Assembly: GCA_036495195.1 (NCBI GenBank)
Contig: DASXNH010000177.1
Span: 1-22,570, forward strand
Origin: Palsa-872 sp036495195
GTDB lineage: Bacteria; Chloroflexota; Dormibacteria; Dormibacterales; Dormibacteraceae
Length of the DNA: 22,570 nucleotides
Reading direction: 5' to 3'
This document shows, piece by piece, positions 1 through 8,830 of this stretch. Under the pieces are notes generated by a model that had not been told where the DNA came from, did not search any database, and was given only the letters and a program-made list of their open reading frames with translations. The position numbers and the translations under genes are program-made. The first letter of the stretch is position 1. Each line of letters opens with the position of its first letter.

Positions 1-1
1 G

Positions 2-340
2 GTGTCGTCATCCTTCGTTGGCTTACCGCGGTGTCTCTGTCCGAGCGCCGGAGGCTCTATGGTGCAAAGACAATCGACTGAAGGGGACGTTGGCCGCCGC
101 TGGCCGACTCTCGAAAAGCAGGTTGCCGCCGTGCACGCGCCGCCGGGCAGCCCTCTCGCGAAAGTCATCGCGGACAATCAGGACTTCTCGATCCTGCGGC
201 CGGAAGAAGCCAGCGACAATCTGCGCTTGCCGCGCAAATGCTGTTTCGAACGGCTGCACGAACAGCTGCAGCCAGCGGCGACCAGGGACTTACGCCGAAC
301 TCCAACCAAAGACCGCTCGCGTAACCTGCCCACTTGGTAA
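2..340 (+). pseudogene. Possible gene remnant, open at the window edge
   Basis: This plus-strand frame is open from the window edge to a stop at 338-340. The stretch at about 146-232 reads like real protein: GSPLAKVIADNQDF followed by SILRPEEASDNLRLP. From memory, an acidobacterial hypothetical family has a very similar xNxDFxxLRPEEAxD segment followed by a P-W-L-R-V-type motif. Here the frame instead runs into a Cys/Arg-rich tail with no such motif. I read it as a broken or frameshifted 3' fragment. The part before about 140 has low-quality composition, and another frame (1-81) may carry a different fragment. It could also be chance coding potential in GC-rich DNA. Confidence 0.3.
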
Positions 341-370
341 AGGGCGGGGATCTCCGTACGCCTACCAAGT
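332..370. repeat. Inverted repeat / stem-loop downstream of the operon
   Basis: The arms acttggta (332-339) and taccaagt (363-370) are perfect 8-bp complements. An inner ggcg (343-346) pairs with cgcc (359-362) after a three-base bulge, leaving a 12-base loop. On the minus strand it lies about 90 bases beyond the last operon stop codon. It could be the 3' end structure of the operon transcript, but there is no T-run after it on either strand, so a classical intrinsic terminator is not supported. Nothing else convincing was seen between 371 and 458. Confidence 0.35.
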
Positions 371-458
371 ATCAGAACCAAGTCAGCAATGAAGGCAGGC
401 GCGAGACAGGGGTACTTCCGCATTTTTGGCGAGCCGAAGGCGACAATCCTGCTTCCGG

Positions 459-3400
459 TTACGGATGGCCGAGTCCTAGTTGGGTGAGGAACTGGGTCCA
501 GAAACCTGAGGCGGCCTGGCGGCCTGTTCCGGAGGCGGTCAGTTTGAGCGGCGAGTGGGGGTCGTCGGTGGCGATGGTGAAATCAGCGCTGAGGGCGCCC
601 GTGCCGGATGGAGCGAACTGGATGGTGATATCGGACTCGGCGCCAGGCGCGAGAGCGATCGGAAACGTCGGCGCGGGGTTCAGCGAGAAATCGGGGCTGC
701 CGTTGGTGAGGGTGATCGAGGCGACGTTGAGAGCGGCGGTGCCGACGTTGAATAGCTGCACGGGGATCGTGCGGTTGGTCCCGGTGGTAACGGTTCCGAA
801 GCCAACCGTGGCGATGGGGTTGGTGGCGAGGCGCTGAACAAGGCCGGTATTAACGCCGATGCCACTGGCCGGGATCATCCGCGTGGCCTGGGTGGGGTCG
901 TTGGTGGTGAGTTCCAGCAAAACAAAATCGTCGCCGGTGGTGGTGGGCGCCCATGTGATCTGAAAAGCCTGGGTTGCGCCGGGAGCGATCGAAACGGGTA
1001 TGGTGGGCGTGGTCCCGAACGTGAAGGGGCCGGGGCCGGTCACGCTTGTCGCGGTGATGTCGAGCGAGGCGTTGCCGCAGTTATAGACGTAGAAGGGCAA
1101 GGTGACCGACTGGCCGGTGGCGACGACCCCGAAGGCGAGGTTGTTGTCGGAGGCGAAGCTGGGGCCGGTGGGGCGCGTGACTTCGTAGCAGCTGCGCCCG
1201 TAGGTGCCAACGCGCAGAACGGGCGGCGAGACGGAGTTGTCGATGGCCAGAGAGTTGCAGCAGACCATGGGAAGGCCGGGGCCGTAGATCTTCCAGGTGG
1301 CAGTAACGGTAGCGCTCGAGCCGCTGCCGGTGATGGTGGCGTCGGTCGAGCGAAGCACGCCGGCGTCCCCGGCGACCACGATGGCGGCGGGCGTGGCGCT
1401 GGTGTCGAAGACCACGGAGCGGAGGGGCAGGTCAGGGACGTTGCCGGCGGGACCGTTGCCGTCGGTGCCGCTGACGTCGAACCAGGTAGCTCCGCCGTCG
1501 GTAGAAAGAAAAACATGGCGGGTGCGGTACTTGGCGTGGATCCCGGAGACACCGCCGTAGACCACCGCGACACGCTGCGTGTTGGTGGGGTCGATGGCGA
1601 TGTGGTTCACCGGCCCGATGGCGACGCCGGCTCCGCCGGGCGTGGTGTTGAGCGGGGCCGCATCCCAGGTGGCGCCGCCGTCGAGCGAGCAATGGATTGC
1701 GCCATCGAACGATCCGGCCCAGATGAGCTGACCGGAGGTGGAAGTGGTCACGATACAGGTGATGAACTGCGCCGGAGCGAGCGGCGTGGCGGTGAAGTTA
1801 ACGCCGGAGTCGGGGCTCTTGTAGAGGACGCTGCCTTCGCTCACGTAGACGGTGCGTGCGGCGGGATTAGCGCCGGTCATTTCAAGCGCGATGGCGCGCG
1901 CGAAGCTGGGCTGGGGGTTGGTTAGTCCCGTTTTGCCGATGGTGAGCGGGTTGTTATAGGTGGCCTGCCAGGTGGTGCCTGCATCGGTGCTCTTGATGAA
2001 GAACTGGTCGTCGAACCCGTAGACGATGGTGGGATCGGCGGGATCGACGGCGACGAGCCAGCCGTCGCCGTTGATGCCCGCGTGCCAGTCGCCGGGGACG
2101 TCGGTGGGGCGATGGCCGCTGGTACCGGTGTCCTGGCAGCCACCGTAGGTGTAGGCATTGGGAATGCCCTTGCCCGAGTCGGTGCCGCCCTTGCCGATAT
2201 CAATGCCGCGAAACAGATTGGTGGCGATGAGACTGTTGATCGGGTTCCAGGTAGCTCCGCCGTCGGGAGTGGTGGCGATGCCGCCGTCGGTTCCGGTGTA
2301 CATGACGGTAGGAGGAATGGGGGGATTGGCAGGCGGCGCCGGACGATGGGTGGCGGGACTGAAGACGAGGGCGTGGTTGTCCCAGTGGACCTTGGAGGCC
2401 GTGATGGCGGCGGGCTGGAAGGTGACGCCGGCATCTACGGAGAGCCATACCTGCTGGAAACCGGCACAGACGCGCTTGGAGTTGAGAGGATCGACCCCCA
2501 GGGTGAGGTCGTAGTTGGTCTGGGTGAAGCCGGCGTTGTTGGCATCGTTGACCAGGTTCTTTGAGGCAACGGAAGTGAGGTTGTTGAGGGGCGTCCAGGT
2601 CGCGCCTCCGTTGTTGGAACGGAAGAGCCCGATGTAGCCGGGCGTGCCGTTGGCGAGGGTGGTCTGGACGCTGACGTAGATGACCTGATTGTTGGCGGTG
2701 GCGCCGTCGGCGGTGGATTGCCCAATGACGAAGGAGCCGTAGGGGAGCTGGGGCGAACTGGGGTCAGTGAACAGGTTGGTAGGGAAGGTGATGCCGGCGT
2801 TGATAGATTTGAGCAGGCCGAGGTTGGGAAGCGGGTTTCCGCTGGAGTCGACGGAGTTGCCGGCGACGCCGCAGTAGACGGTGCTTGCCGGAGTGGCGGT
2901 GTCGAGGGCCAGACAGCAGATCCTGCCGGGAACGACGGACTGGCGGTCGTCGAAGTTGGGAGTGTTGGCGCCGAAGTTGCGGCCACCGTCAACCGAGCGA
3001 TAGAGGCCCTGGTTGGTGGCGACGAGCAGGCAGTCGGGGGCGGGACAGACGATGCGGTTGATGCCGACGTTGGCGAAGATGGTGCCGAAGAAGCCGCCGT
3101 CAACGATGCTCCAGGTGAGGCCGCCGTCACCTGAGCGGTAGATGCCGGCGCCCTTGGTGAAAGCGGCGCCGCCATCGAAGAGGTTGCCGCTGCCGCCATA
3201 GAGGATCTGCGAATTGGAGGGGTCCATGGCGATGGCGCCCATGGAGATGGAGAACATCTGGTCGGTGAGCGGCCGCCAGGTCATGGCGCCGTCGGGGGTT
3301 TTCCAGATGCCGCCGTCGTCGGTGGTGATGTAGATGACCTGGTCGGAGGCGCCGGACGGATCGATGACGATGTCGGTGACTTCGCCGGAGTCGGGGCCGA

Positions 3401-3620
3401 TGCCCATGAAGATCTGGTCGCCGTTGACGATCAGCGGCTGGGGGCCGATCTGCGACCAGAGGATGCTGGCGTCGGTGTCGAGCTGATAGAAGTCGGCGAC
3501 AGCCTGGCGCCACACGTCGGGGCGCGGCGTGCCAGTGGGGTCGGAGTGGTCGAGGAGGAAGGTTGGCCCGCTCTCACCGATGTCGGTTGGGTCTATCTTC
3601 TTGATTGGGTCATCGGCCAT
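459..3620 (-). CDS. Asp-box (sortilin/BNR-like) beta-propeller protein with two C-terminal ASH-like domains
   Basis: A 1053-aa protein. Eleven Asp boxes of the form S/T-x-D-x-G-x-x-W/F start near residues 108, 163, 209, 272, 335, 394, 451, 544, 602, 645 and 706, separated by 37-93 residues. This is the signature of sortilin/VPS10- and BNR-type propellers. HAGINGDGW (513-521) followed by AVDPADPTIVYG resembles the conserved loop of related glycosidase-like propellers. Two Ig-like domains of the ASH/choice-of-anchor-D type follow (about 825-922 and 928-1032), each with N-x-G-x-A-x-L and I-A/L-A-P-G-A. There is no N-terminal signal peptide. The ATG at 3620 has AAGGAG seven bases upstream, preferred over an out-of-frame ATG at 3624. 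It is the last gene of the operon, 52 bases after its neighbour. Binding or adhesion is more likely than catalysis, but no catalytic residues could be assigned. Confidence 0.85.
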   Translation of the reverse strand: MADDPIKKIDPTDIGESGPTFLLDHSDPTGTPRPDVWRQAVADFYQLDTDASILWSQIGPQPLIVNGDQIFMGIGPDSGEVTDIVIDPSGASDQVIYITTDDGGIWKTPDGAMTWRPLTDQMFSISMGAIAMDPSNSQILYGGSGNLFDGGAAFTKGAGIYRSGDGGLTWSIVDGGFFGTIFANVGINRIVCPAPDCLLVATNQGLYRSVDGGRNFGANTPNFDDRQSVVPGRICCLALDTATPASTVYCGVAGNSVDSSGNPLPNLGLLKSINAGITFPTNLFTDPSSPQLPYGSFVIGQSTADGATANNQVIYVSVQTTLANGTPGYIGLFRSNNGGATWTPLNNLTSVASKNLVNDANNAGFTQTNYDLTLGVDPLNSKRVCAGFQQVWLSVDAGVTFQPAAITASKVHWDNHALVFSPATHRPAPPANPPIPPTVMYTGTDGGIATTPDGGATWNPINSLIATNLFRGIDIGKGGTDSGKGIPNAYTYGGCQDTGTSGHRPTDVPGDWHAGINGDGWLVAVDPADPTIVYGFDDQFFIKSTDAGTTWQATYNNPLTIGKTGLTNPQPSFARAIALEMTGANPAARTVYVSEGSVLYKSPDSGVNFTATPLAPAQFITCIVTTSTSGQLIWAGSFDGAIHCSLDGGATWDAAPLNTTPGGAGVAIGPVNHIAIDPTNTQRVAVVYGGVSGIHAKYRTRHVFLSTDGGATWFDVSGTDGNGPAGNVPDLPLRSVVFDTSATPAAIVVAGDAGVLRSTDATITGSGSSATVTATWKIYGPGLPMVCCNSLAIDNSVSPPVLRVGTYGRSCYEVTRPTGPSFASDNNLAFGVVATGQSVTLPFYVYNCGNASLDITATSVTGPGPFTFGTTPTIPVSIAPGATQAFQITWAPTTTGDDFVLLELTTNDPTQATRMIPASGIGVNTGLVQRLATNPIATVGFGTVTTGTNRTIPVQLFNVGTAALNVASITLTNGSPDFSLNPAPTFPIALAPGAESDITIQFAPSGTGALSADFTIATDDPHSPLKLTASGTGRQAASGFWTQFLTQLGLGHP

Positions 3621-3632
3621 GCATGTTCTCCT

Positions 3633-3667
3633 TGCCTCCTGATCTCTGTTCCCTGCCCCCTGCTCTG
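3633..3667. repeat. Degenerate heptanucleotide tandem repeat
   Basis: Five consecutive 7-base units fill most of the 52-base gap between two operon genes: tgcctcc, tgatctc, tgttccc, tgccccc, tgctctg. The plus-strand consensus is about TGNYCYC. Partial units extend on both sides (ttctcct before, tgtcc after). The purine-rich minus-strand version runs into the AAGGAG ribosome site of the next gene, so part of that site may derive from the tract. Heptanucleotide tracts (STRR) are known from cyanobacteria, and I recall similar ones scattered in acidobacterial genomes. Confidence 0.6.
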
Positions 3668-3672
3668 TGTCC

Positions 3673-6600
3673 TTACGATTTGGAATTCCCGGCCGGCGGG
3701 GGCGGCATCATGCGCATCCAGCCCTCGGTGCCGCCAGCGGGGTCGGGACGCAGGTGTGCATCCTGCGTGGCGTTGGTGATGGGGTCTTCGGCCCAGGTGG
3801 TAATGTCGGCGCGATGGTCCCAGCTCCAGGTGCCGTGAATCTCGTTGGGCACCGGCATTCGGATGGTCTTGGGATCGACGAGCACCGGTCCGAAGCGGAA
3901 TGTTGGAGAGAGGGCGGCAAGCGCAGTCGCGATCCACTCGCGGCGCATGCCGATCTCTTTGCGCGGAAGCAGGCCGGTGGTGGCGTGAACGACGCATTGC
4001 GGCTCGACCAGCAGAGTGAGCGAGACTTCCTGGTTGGGCTGGATGGACATGAGTCCGGTTGAGTCGACGTAGGGATGGTTGACCGGGCTGTTGCCCTCGG
4101 TGACATTGTCGCCGATGTCGTTGGAGAAGTTCTGGTAGTAGTCGGGCACGAGATTGGCCTGCTGCAGGAAGCCGCGGCCCGGACCCACTTCGCGGGCAAA
4201 ACCGGCGATGGCGGCGTCGGCGCAGTAGACGCGGGTGTAGTCGTCATTGACGAAGTAGCCGAGCAGGCCGTCCTGCCACTGGGGGACGGCGCCGAGGCGG
4301 AGCGAGACGGGCTTGGTGTTGATGACCGAGGTGTCGATGGGCTCCTGCACCTCGAGCTTGACACTGGCGCGGAGGATGACGACGGGATGGCCGACGAGAA
4401 GTGAAAGATGCTCGTCGGTGGAGCTGCCGAAGGGATCGACGGCCCAGAGAGTGGAGTCGATGATGCGCAGAATGGCAGAGAGCGCGTCTTCAGGAAGGCC
4501 GGTGTTGGTGGCGTCAGCGAGGCCCCACTGCAGCAGGCCCTGGGCGATGCCGGCGGCGAACTGGTTGGGGACAGTGCGGGCGGGCGACTGGCCCACTGTG
4601 GAAGGCACGCCGGGCGCGTCTTCCCAGATGATGCCGGACTGAGGATCGGGGCGGACGAAGCCGAGATTGGCGCCGGTGGCGTCGAAAAATTCGAGATCGC
4701 CGTCGAGGTGGTTGGGCATGAGGAAGCCGCAAACGGGTGAAGTGGTGGCGTCGGCTTCAGTTCCGGAGCCGTCGGCGGTCAAGTAGCGGAACCAGAGGCG
4801 TGCCGGCGACGTGTAACGCGGCGGCAAGGCAAGGAGTTCGGGACGGGTCGGGGTCTGAAGAGATTCAGCCTCAATGAGCTGGGTGGAGTTGATGATCGCG
4901 GTATCGCTGGAGCCGGCGAGATCGAGGAACTGACCGTAGCCGTCGACGAGGCGCAGGCGCAGGATGCGGATAAAGCCGGCGCGCAGCGGCACGAAGGGCG
5001 TGGGGATTGTGTTGTCGGCAGGTTTCGATTGGCCATCGGGGGCGTAGCCGCCGCGCATCTGGCGCGTGAAGTTGTCGGCGGCGCCGGCGAGCACGTCCAT
5101 GGAATCGAGGGTGTCGAGGATGTCCTGGAGAGCAGAGCGGTCGACGGGGGGAATGTTGCCAGTGTTCGTCCCCGTGATTTGCACGTTGATGGTGGTTGCC
5201 ATCTTCGCGTAGAAGCTGAGCGCGACTTGGGCGTAGATGGAGTGGAAGGCGGGGTTGGTGTTGGGCGCCAGGTTGCCAGCGCCGCCCGCGGCCTGCGCCT
5301 GGGCCATGGCGGTGCGGAGGCTGGCCGCGGCGGTCGCGGCAGCGCCGCCGGTGAGGTGGGCGCGGCCGGAGAGGATCAGGCTGCCGGGGGGTTGAGGTTG
5401 GGGCTGGCCGTTGGGGCCGGTTTGCTGCGTGGGATCCGGCGCGGGCGGGGCGAGCTTGGGGTCGGTGGCATAGTCGATCTCGCCCAGGGACCAGTCGGCG
5501 ATGCCGTTGGTGGAGGGGATGTACTCGATCTCCCAGTCAAGATGAATGGGGTTCCAGGGCTGGACCGGTGGAGTGACAGCGATGGGTGAAGGCAGAGTGC
5601 CGGAGATGCCGCTTTTGGCAACCAGAGGGCCGTGGTCGAAGCGCGGATCGCGGGTGGCCCACCAGGCGGTCTGCTCGACGACGAAGTTTTTGGCGACGGC
5701 ATTGATCTGAGCGGCGGAGGGAGCGGTGGCTTTGGGTGCTGCGGCTGGCGGTGTCGTGGTTGCGGCTGGCGTTGCCGCCGGTGCTGCTGCGGCCGCGACC
5801 GTCGCGGTCGCCCGGAAAGGCGCTACCGGATAGAGCGCGGCCTGCGCGAGATTGACTGCGGCTGACGGGTCGAGGATCACCACTTCGCGTAGCAGGTCTT
5901 CGCACTCGGGCGGAACGCTGCCGTTGGAGATGCTGCGCTCGAGGATGGGGTCGGCGGTCGAGGTGGGGCGGAAGATGAGGATGGTGGGATCGCTCGATGC
6001 CGGCATCTGCGAGCTGATGGCGTCGGCGTAGAAGCCGGAGAGGCGGCAGACCAGGGTGTTGTCCTGCGAAAGGCGGGTGTCGGCGCCGTACTTGAAGGTG
6101 CGGCTGGTGCCTTCGAGCAAAAAGACCGGCTCGCTGGGGTAGAAGAGGCGCGGCAGCGCGCGGCGCACTTCTTCGGTGTGGGCGGGAATCTGCTGTTGCG
6201 CGGGAGCAGGAGCGACAGCATTGACGACGGAGGTAAGACCGCCTTCCAGGAATGTCGTTTCGCGGATTGTTTCGATTGATTCGGAGAACTTCGCGGCGGC
6301 CTGTCCGCCCAGCGTGACCGTGTTGCGGTTGAAGATGCCGCTCTGGAAGCGGGTGTCGAGGGCATTGGTGGCGGCGACCTGCCGGGCGAAGACGCCAGGG
6401 CCGGGTTGCACGGGATTGGGCAGCGGCGGAGGCGTGTCGGGCATGGCGGGGATGTTGATGGTCTCGGTCGTGAAGCCGCCATCCATCGAACTGAAAGCGG
6501 TGGCCTGGAGAAGCGCGTCGAGGCGGGCGCGGCCATCAGGCTGTTCAAGATCGGCGAGCGAACTGAGCAGGAAGCCTTCGAGTATGCGGGCCTCGTCAGG

Positions 6601-7794
6601 GAGATTGTTGTGCTGGGCGACGAGCCCGGCCAGCGCTTCAGTGAGCGTGTTGCCCACGACGACGTTGATGGCCGAGGCGGCTGGCGGGCCGCCGGATTCG
6701 CCGGAGAGCAAGCCGTTTTCATTGCCCTGCCAGCCGACGCCGGGCCAGCCAAGGGCGACGACGCAGCCGTGCATGAGGGTGGCGTTGGGCCACCAGGAGC
6801 CGTCGGTGGTGTAGGGGCCGAGGGCGTCGCCCTGGTCGTCAAACTGGGGCATGGACGAGGGGGCATCCGAGACAGCGTAGGCGACAGCGGGCGCGGCGGA
6901 CGTGAGAGCGTCGTTGTAGGCAAGGCTGGCGGAGTAGAGATTTGATTGAAGGCCGAGGCCGCGAGCGGCGACAACATAGCGGCGGGCGTGCTCGATGGAC
7001 TCGTTGAGTTCGCCCTGGGCGAGCTGCCACTGGTACTGCTGCATTTTGTTGTTAAAGTCGGTGAGCGAGTGAACGCTCTGGTCGCCGAGCGGATCCTGGC
7101 CGGGATTCGAATACCAGCCGCAGACGAGATAACTGACCGGGCCCTCTTGGATGTCGCTGAGCGAGTCGTAAAAGGCAAGGCGGTTGACGCAGTTGTCATA
7201 GTAGGCAGCCCAGGCGACGTCGCCGGTGCCGAGCACGGTGAGGGGGTTGTTGACGGCGTCCTGCGAGGGAGAGCCTTCGACGAAGGAGTCGAGATCGATG
7301 GGAACGGGGTTCTGGTCGCCGGCGCGCAAGATCCAGCCTTTGACGGCGCGAAGGCCGACGGTGTCAACCGTGGTGTCGGTGGCGTTGGCGGAGGGGTACA
7401 TGCGCAGAATGAGCCAGCGATCGGGGGCGGCGGGAAATGTCGCCGTGGCACCGTCGGCAACGCCATTGGTCAGCGCGTCAGGAAGCGCCCAGTGCAGGTA
7501 CACACCCGCGGTGCGCGGCGTTTTGAGTTCGGCGAACGGGGTGGGCAGGATGTCGTAGCGCGAGACGGGCGTGGTCTGCTGCGGAGCGGCCTTGAGGGCA
7601 CAGTCGGCCCACGTTTGCTGGGCCTGGCTGGGACGGACGACGAGGGCATCGAGGGAGATGGGGACGAGCACGCGCGGCGTGCGGATCAGGTAGGGGTTCC
7701 AGGTGTTGATGACCTGGGGATTGATCCGGTACGCGGCTGCGGCGGAGAAGGCGGCGGCCTGGTCGGTGAACGACAGCTTGGTGTTAACTGCCAT
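3673..7794 (-). CDS. Large multidomain protein of unknown function (1373 aa)
   Basis: I cannot assign a function. The protein has no signal peptide or membrane segment. Visible landmarks are RVLVPISLDALVV (41-53) and GVYLHWALPDALTNG (97-111), then a long middle part. An Ala/Pro/Thr-rich linker (about 660-700) precedes a second half with PWNPIHLDWEIEY (about 746-758), FLMPNHLDGDLEF (about 1025), HATTGLLPRK (about 1270) and HGTWSWDH (about 1320). From memory these landmarks recur, in the same order, in actinomycete hypothetical proteins. That would make this a conserved family of two globular halves on a flexible hinge. The ATG at 7794 overlaps the upstream gene's stop by 11 bases (ATGGCAGTTAAC), and the ribosome site is weak (GGTG), so expression probably depends on translational coupling. 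The stop is TAA at 3673-3675. Confidence 0.88.
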   Translation of the reverse strand: MAVNTKLSFTDQAAAFSAAAAYRINPQVINTWNPYLIRTPRVLVPISLDALVVRPSQAQQTWADCALKAAPQQTTPVSRYDILPTPFAELKTPRTAGVYLHWALPDALTNGVADGATATFPAAPDRWLILRMYPSANATDTTVDTVGLRAVKGWILRAGDQNPVPIDLDSFVEGSPSQDAVNNPLTVLGTGDVAWAAYYDNCVNRLAFYDSLSDIQEGPVSYLVCGWYSNPGQDPLGDQSVHSLTDFNNKMQQYQWQLAQGELNESIEHARRYVVAARGLGLQSNLYSASLAYNDALTSAAPAVAYAVSDAPSSMPQFDDQGDALGPYTTDGSWWPNATLMHGCVVALGWPGVGWQGNENGLLSGESGGPPAASAINVVVGNTLTEALAGLVAQHNNLPDEARILEGFLLSSLADLEQPDGRARLDALLQATAFSSMDGGFTTETINIPAMPDTPPPLPNPVQPGPGVFARQVAATNALDTRFQSGIFNRNTVTLGGQAAAKFSESIETIRETTFLEGGLTSVVNAVAPAPAQQQIPAHTEEVRRALPRLFYPSEPVFLLEGTSRTFKYGADTRLSQDNTLVCRLSGFYADAISSQMPASSDPTILIFRPTSTADPILERSISNGSVPPECEDLLREVVILDPSAAVNLAQAALYPVAPFRATATVAAAAAPAATPAATTTPPAAAPKATAPSAAQINAVAKNFVVEQTAWWATRDPRFDHGPLVAKSGISGTLPSPIAVTPPVQPWNPIHLDWEIEYIPSTNGIADWSLGEIDYATDPKLAPPAPDPTQQTGPNGQPQPQPPGSLILSGRAHLTGGAAATAAASLRTAMAQAQAAGGAGNLAPNTNPAFHSIYAQVALSFYAKMATTINVQITGTNTGNIPPVDRSALQDILDTLDSMDVLAGAADNFTRQMRGGYAPDGQSKPADNTIPTPFVPLRAGFIRILRLRLVDGYGQFLDLAGSSDTAIINSTQLIEAESLQTPTRPELLALPPRYTSPARLWFRYLTADGSGTEADATTSPVCGFLMPNHLDGDLEFFDATGANLGFVRPDPQSGIIWEDAPGVPSTVGQSPARTVPNQFAAGIAQGLLQWGLADATNTGLPEDALSAILRIIDSTLWAVDPFGSSTDEHLSLLVGHPVVILRASVKLEVQEPIDTSVINTKPVSLRLGAVPQWQDGLLGYFVNDDYTRVYCADAAIAGFAREVGPGRGFLQQANLVPDYYQNFSNDIGDNVTEGNSPVNHPYVDSTGLMSIQPNQEVSLTLLVEPQCVVHATTGLLPRKEIGMRREWIATALAALSPTFRFGPVLVDPKTIRMPVPNEIHGTWSWDHRADITTWAEDPITNATQDAHLRPDPAGGTEGWMRMMPPPPAGNSKS

Positions 7795-8827
7795 AGGTGG
7801 TCACCAGATTTCTGACCTGGTCGAAGGTCGTGTTGTCGGCGACACGCTGGGCGATGAACTGGTTGGCGACGAATCCGCCCGAGGTGAGCTGGGTGCCGGC
7901 ATTGTCGACGGTGCCCTCGAAGCGCTGGCGCCATGGCGGGTCGAGCACCGCGGTGGCGAAGCTGGCGGATCCGGTGACGTCGAGCGCGGTGGGGTGCTGC
8001 GCGATGGCCTGATTGATGCGGCGGCGCAGCTCCGTCACGTGCACCACGCGGCTGTTGGTGGAGCGGAAAGGGAGCGTGATCTCGGTATAGGGCGGCCCGC
8101 TGCCGGAAATGGGCACCTGGTGGCCCGTGGCATCGCGCAGGTAGATCATGTCGGTGCCGTTGGTTACGTGCAGACCGAACATCACGCCGTTGTGCGGTTC
8201 CTCCAGAATCACAAGCTGCGGCACGTCCTGGAAGAGTGCAATCATTACGCCCGGTGAAAGGAGTTCGAGGCGCAGCGTGGTGAGCTGCTGCGGCTGAACC
8301 TTGGGATCGGCCGGATCGAAGGGCTCCTGGATATCGGTCTTGTAGGCGCGGACGTCCATGTGCGGCCAGCCGCTGACAGCAGAGGAACGCAGCAGAAAGC
8401 CGGTGATTGTGTCGGCGGGAGTGGTGTTCTGGTCGTTGTTGGCCTTGGCGTCGGTGAAGGATTGCAAGCCTCGCTGGATGATGCGCACGATGCGTTCGCT
8501 GAGGTCGACCTGCTGGTTGACTGCCGGGGCGTGTCCCTGGTGATGGGCCTGCTCACGGGTGCCGATTTTGCCCACCGCGACGGCTCCGTCGACCAGGCGA
8601 TCGGTCCATGAGCGGTCGACATAGAAGAATCGAATGGACTCGTCGGGGAGCAGGCGATCGTCGGCCACAAGGTAGTCGAAGGGGACGCCGACGAGTAGGC
8701 GAAGATGGGAGAGGAACAGCTCCATATAGGGGGGCATCTCCGACTCCGGCTCGGATGGGTTGAGCTGGATGGGGCGGCGAAGGCGCTCCTTGAGAGCAGT
8801 GCTCGATTGAATCCAGGGGTTGCGCAT
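7784..8827 (-). CDS. Conserved-looking protein of unknown function (347 aa)
   Basis: No known domain could be named. The sequence is soluble and mixed alpha/beta, without a signal peptide. Motifs that look conserved are LRLLVGVPFDYLVADDRLLP (about 43-62), ESIRFFYVDRSW (about 64-75), GFLLRSSAVSGWP (about 143-155) and LELLSPGVMIALFQDVPQLV (about 185-204), followed by EEPHNGVMFGL. I recall actinomycete hypothetical proteins with the same motif order (VPFRYLVP, RFFxVD, GFLLRSAAVSGWP, LSPxVLLxLF), suggesting a widespread uncharacterised family. The start at 8827 lies three bases after the preceding gene's TAA and has GGAGAG nine bases upstream, inside that gene. Its 3' end overlaps the 1373-aa gene by 11 bases. 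Tight coupling on both sides implies a role in the same complex or pathway. Confidence 0.88.
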   Translation of the reverse strand: MRNPWIQSSTALKERLRRPIQLNPSEPESEMPPYMELFLSHLRLLVGVPFDYLVADDRLLPDESIRFFYVDRSWTDRLVDGAVAVGKIGTREQAHHQGHAPAVNQQVDLSERIVRIIQRGLQSFTDAKANNDQNTTPADTITGFLLRSSAVSGWPHMDVRAYKTDIQEPFDPADPKVQPQQLTTLRLELLSPGVMIALFQDVPQLVILEEPHNGVMFGLHVTNGTDMIYLRDATGHQVPISGSGPPYTEITLPFRSTNSRVVHVTELRRRINQAIAQHPTALDVTGSASFATAVLDPPWRQRFEGTVDNAGTQLTSGGFVANQFIAQRVADNTTFDQVRNLVTTYGS

Positions 8828-8830
8828 GAT

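Noticed and set aside
3611..3624. ATG at 3624 as the start of the last gene
   Set aside because: It is out of frame and reaches a stop after four codons; the ATG at 3620 has better ribosome-site spacing.
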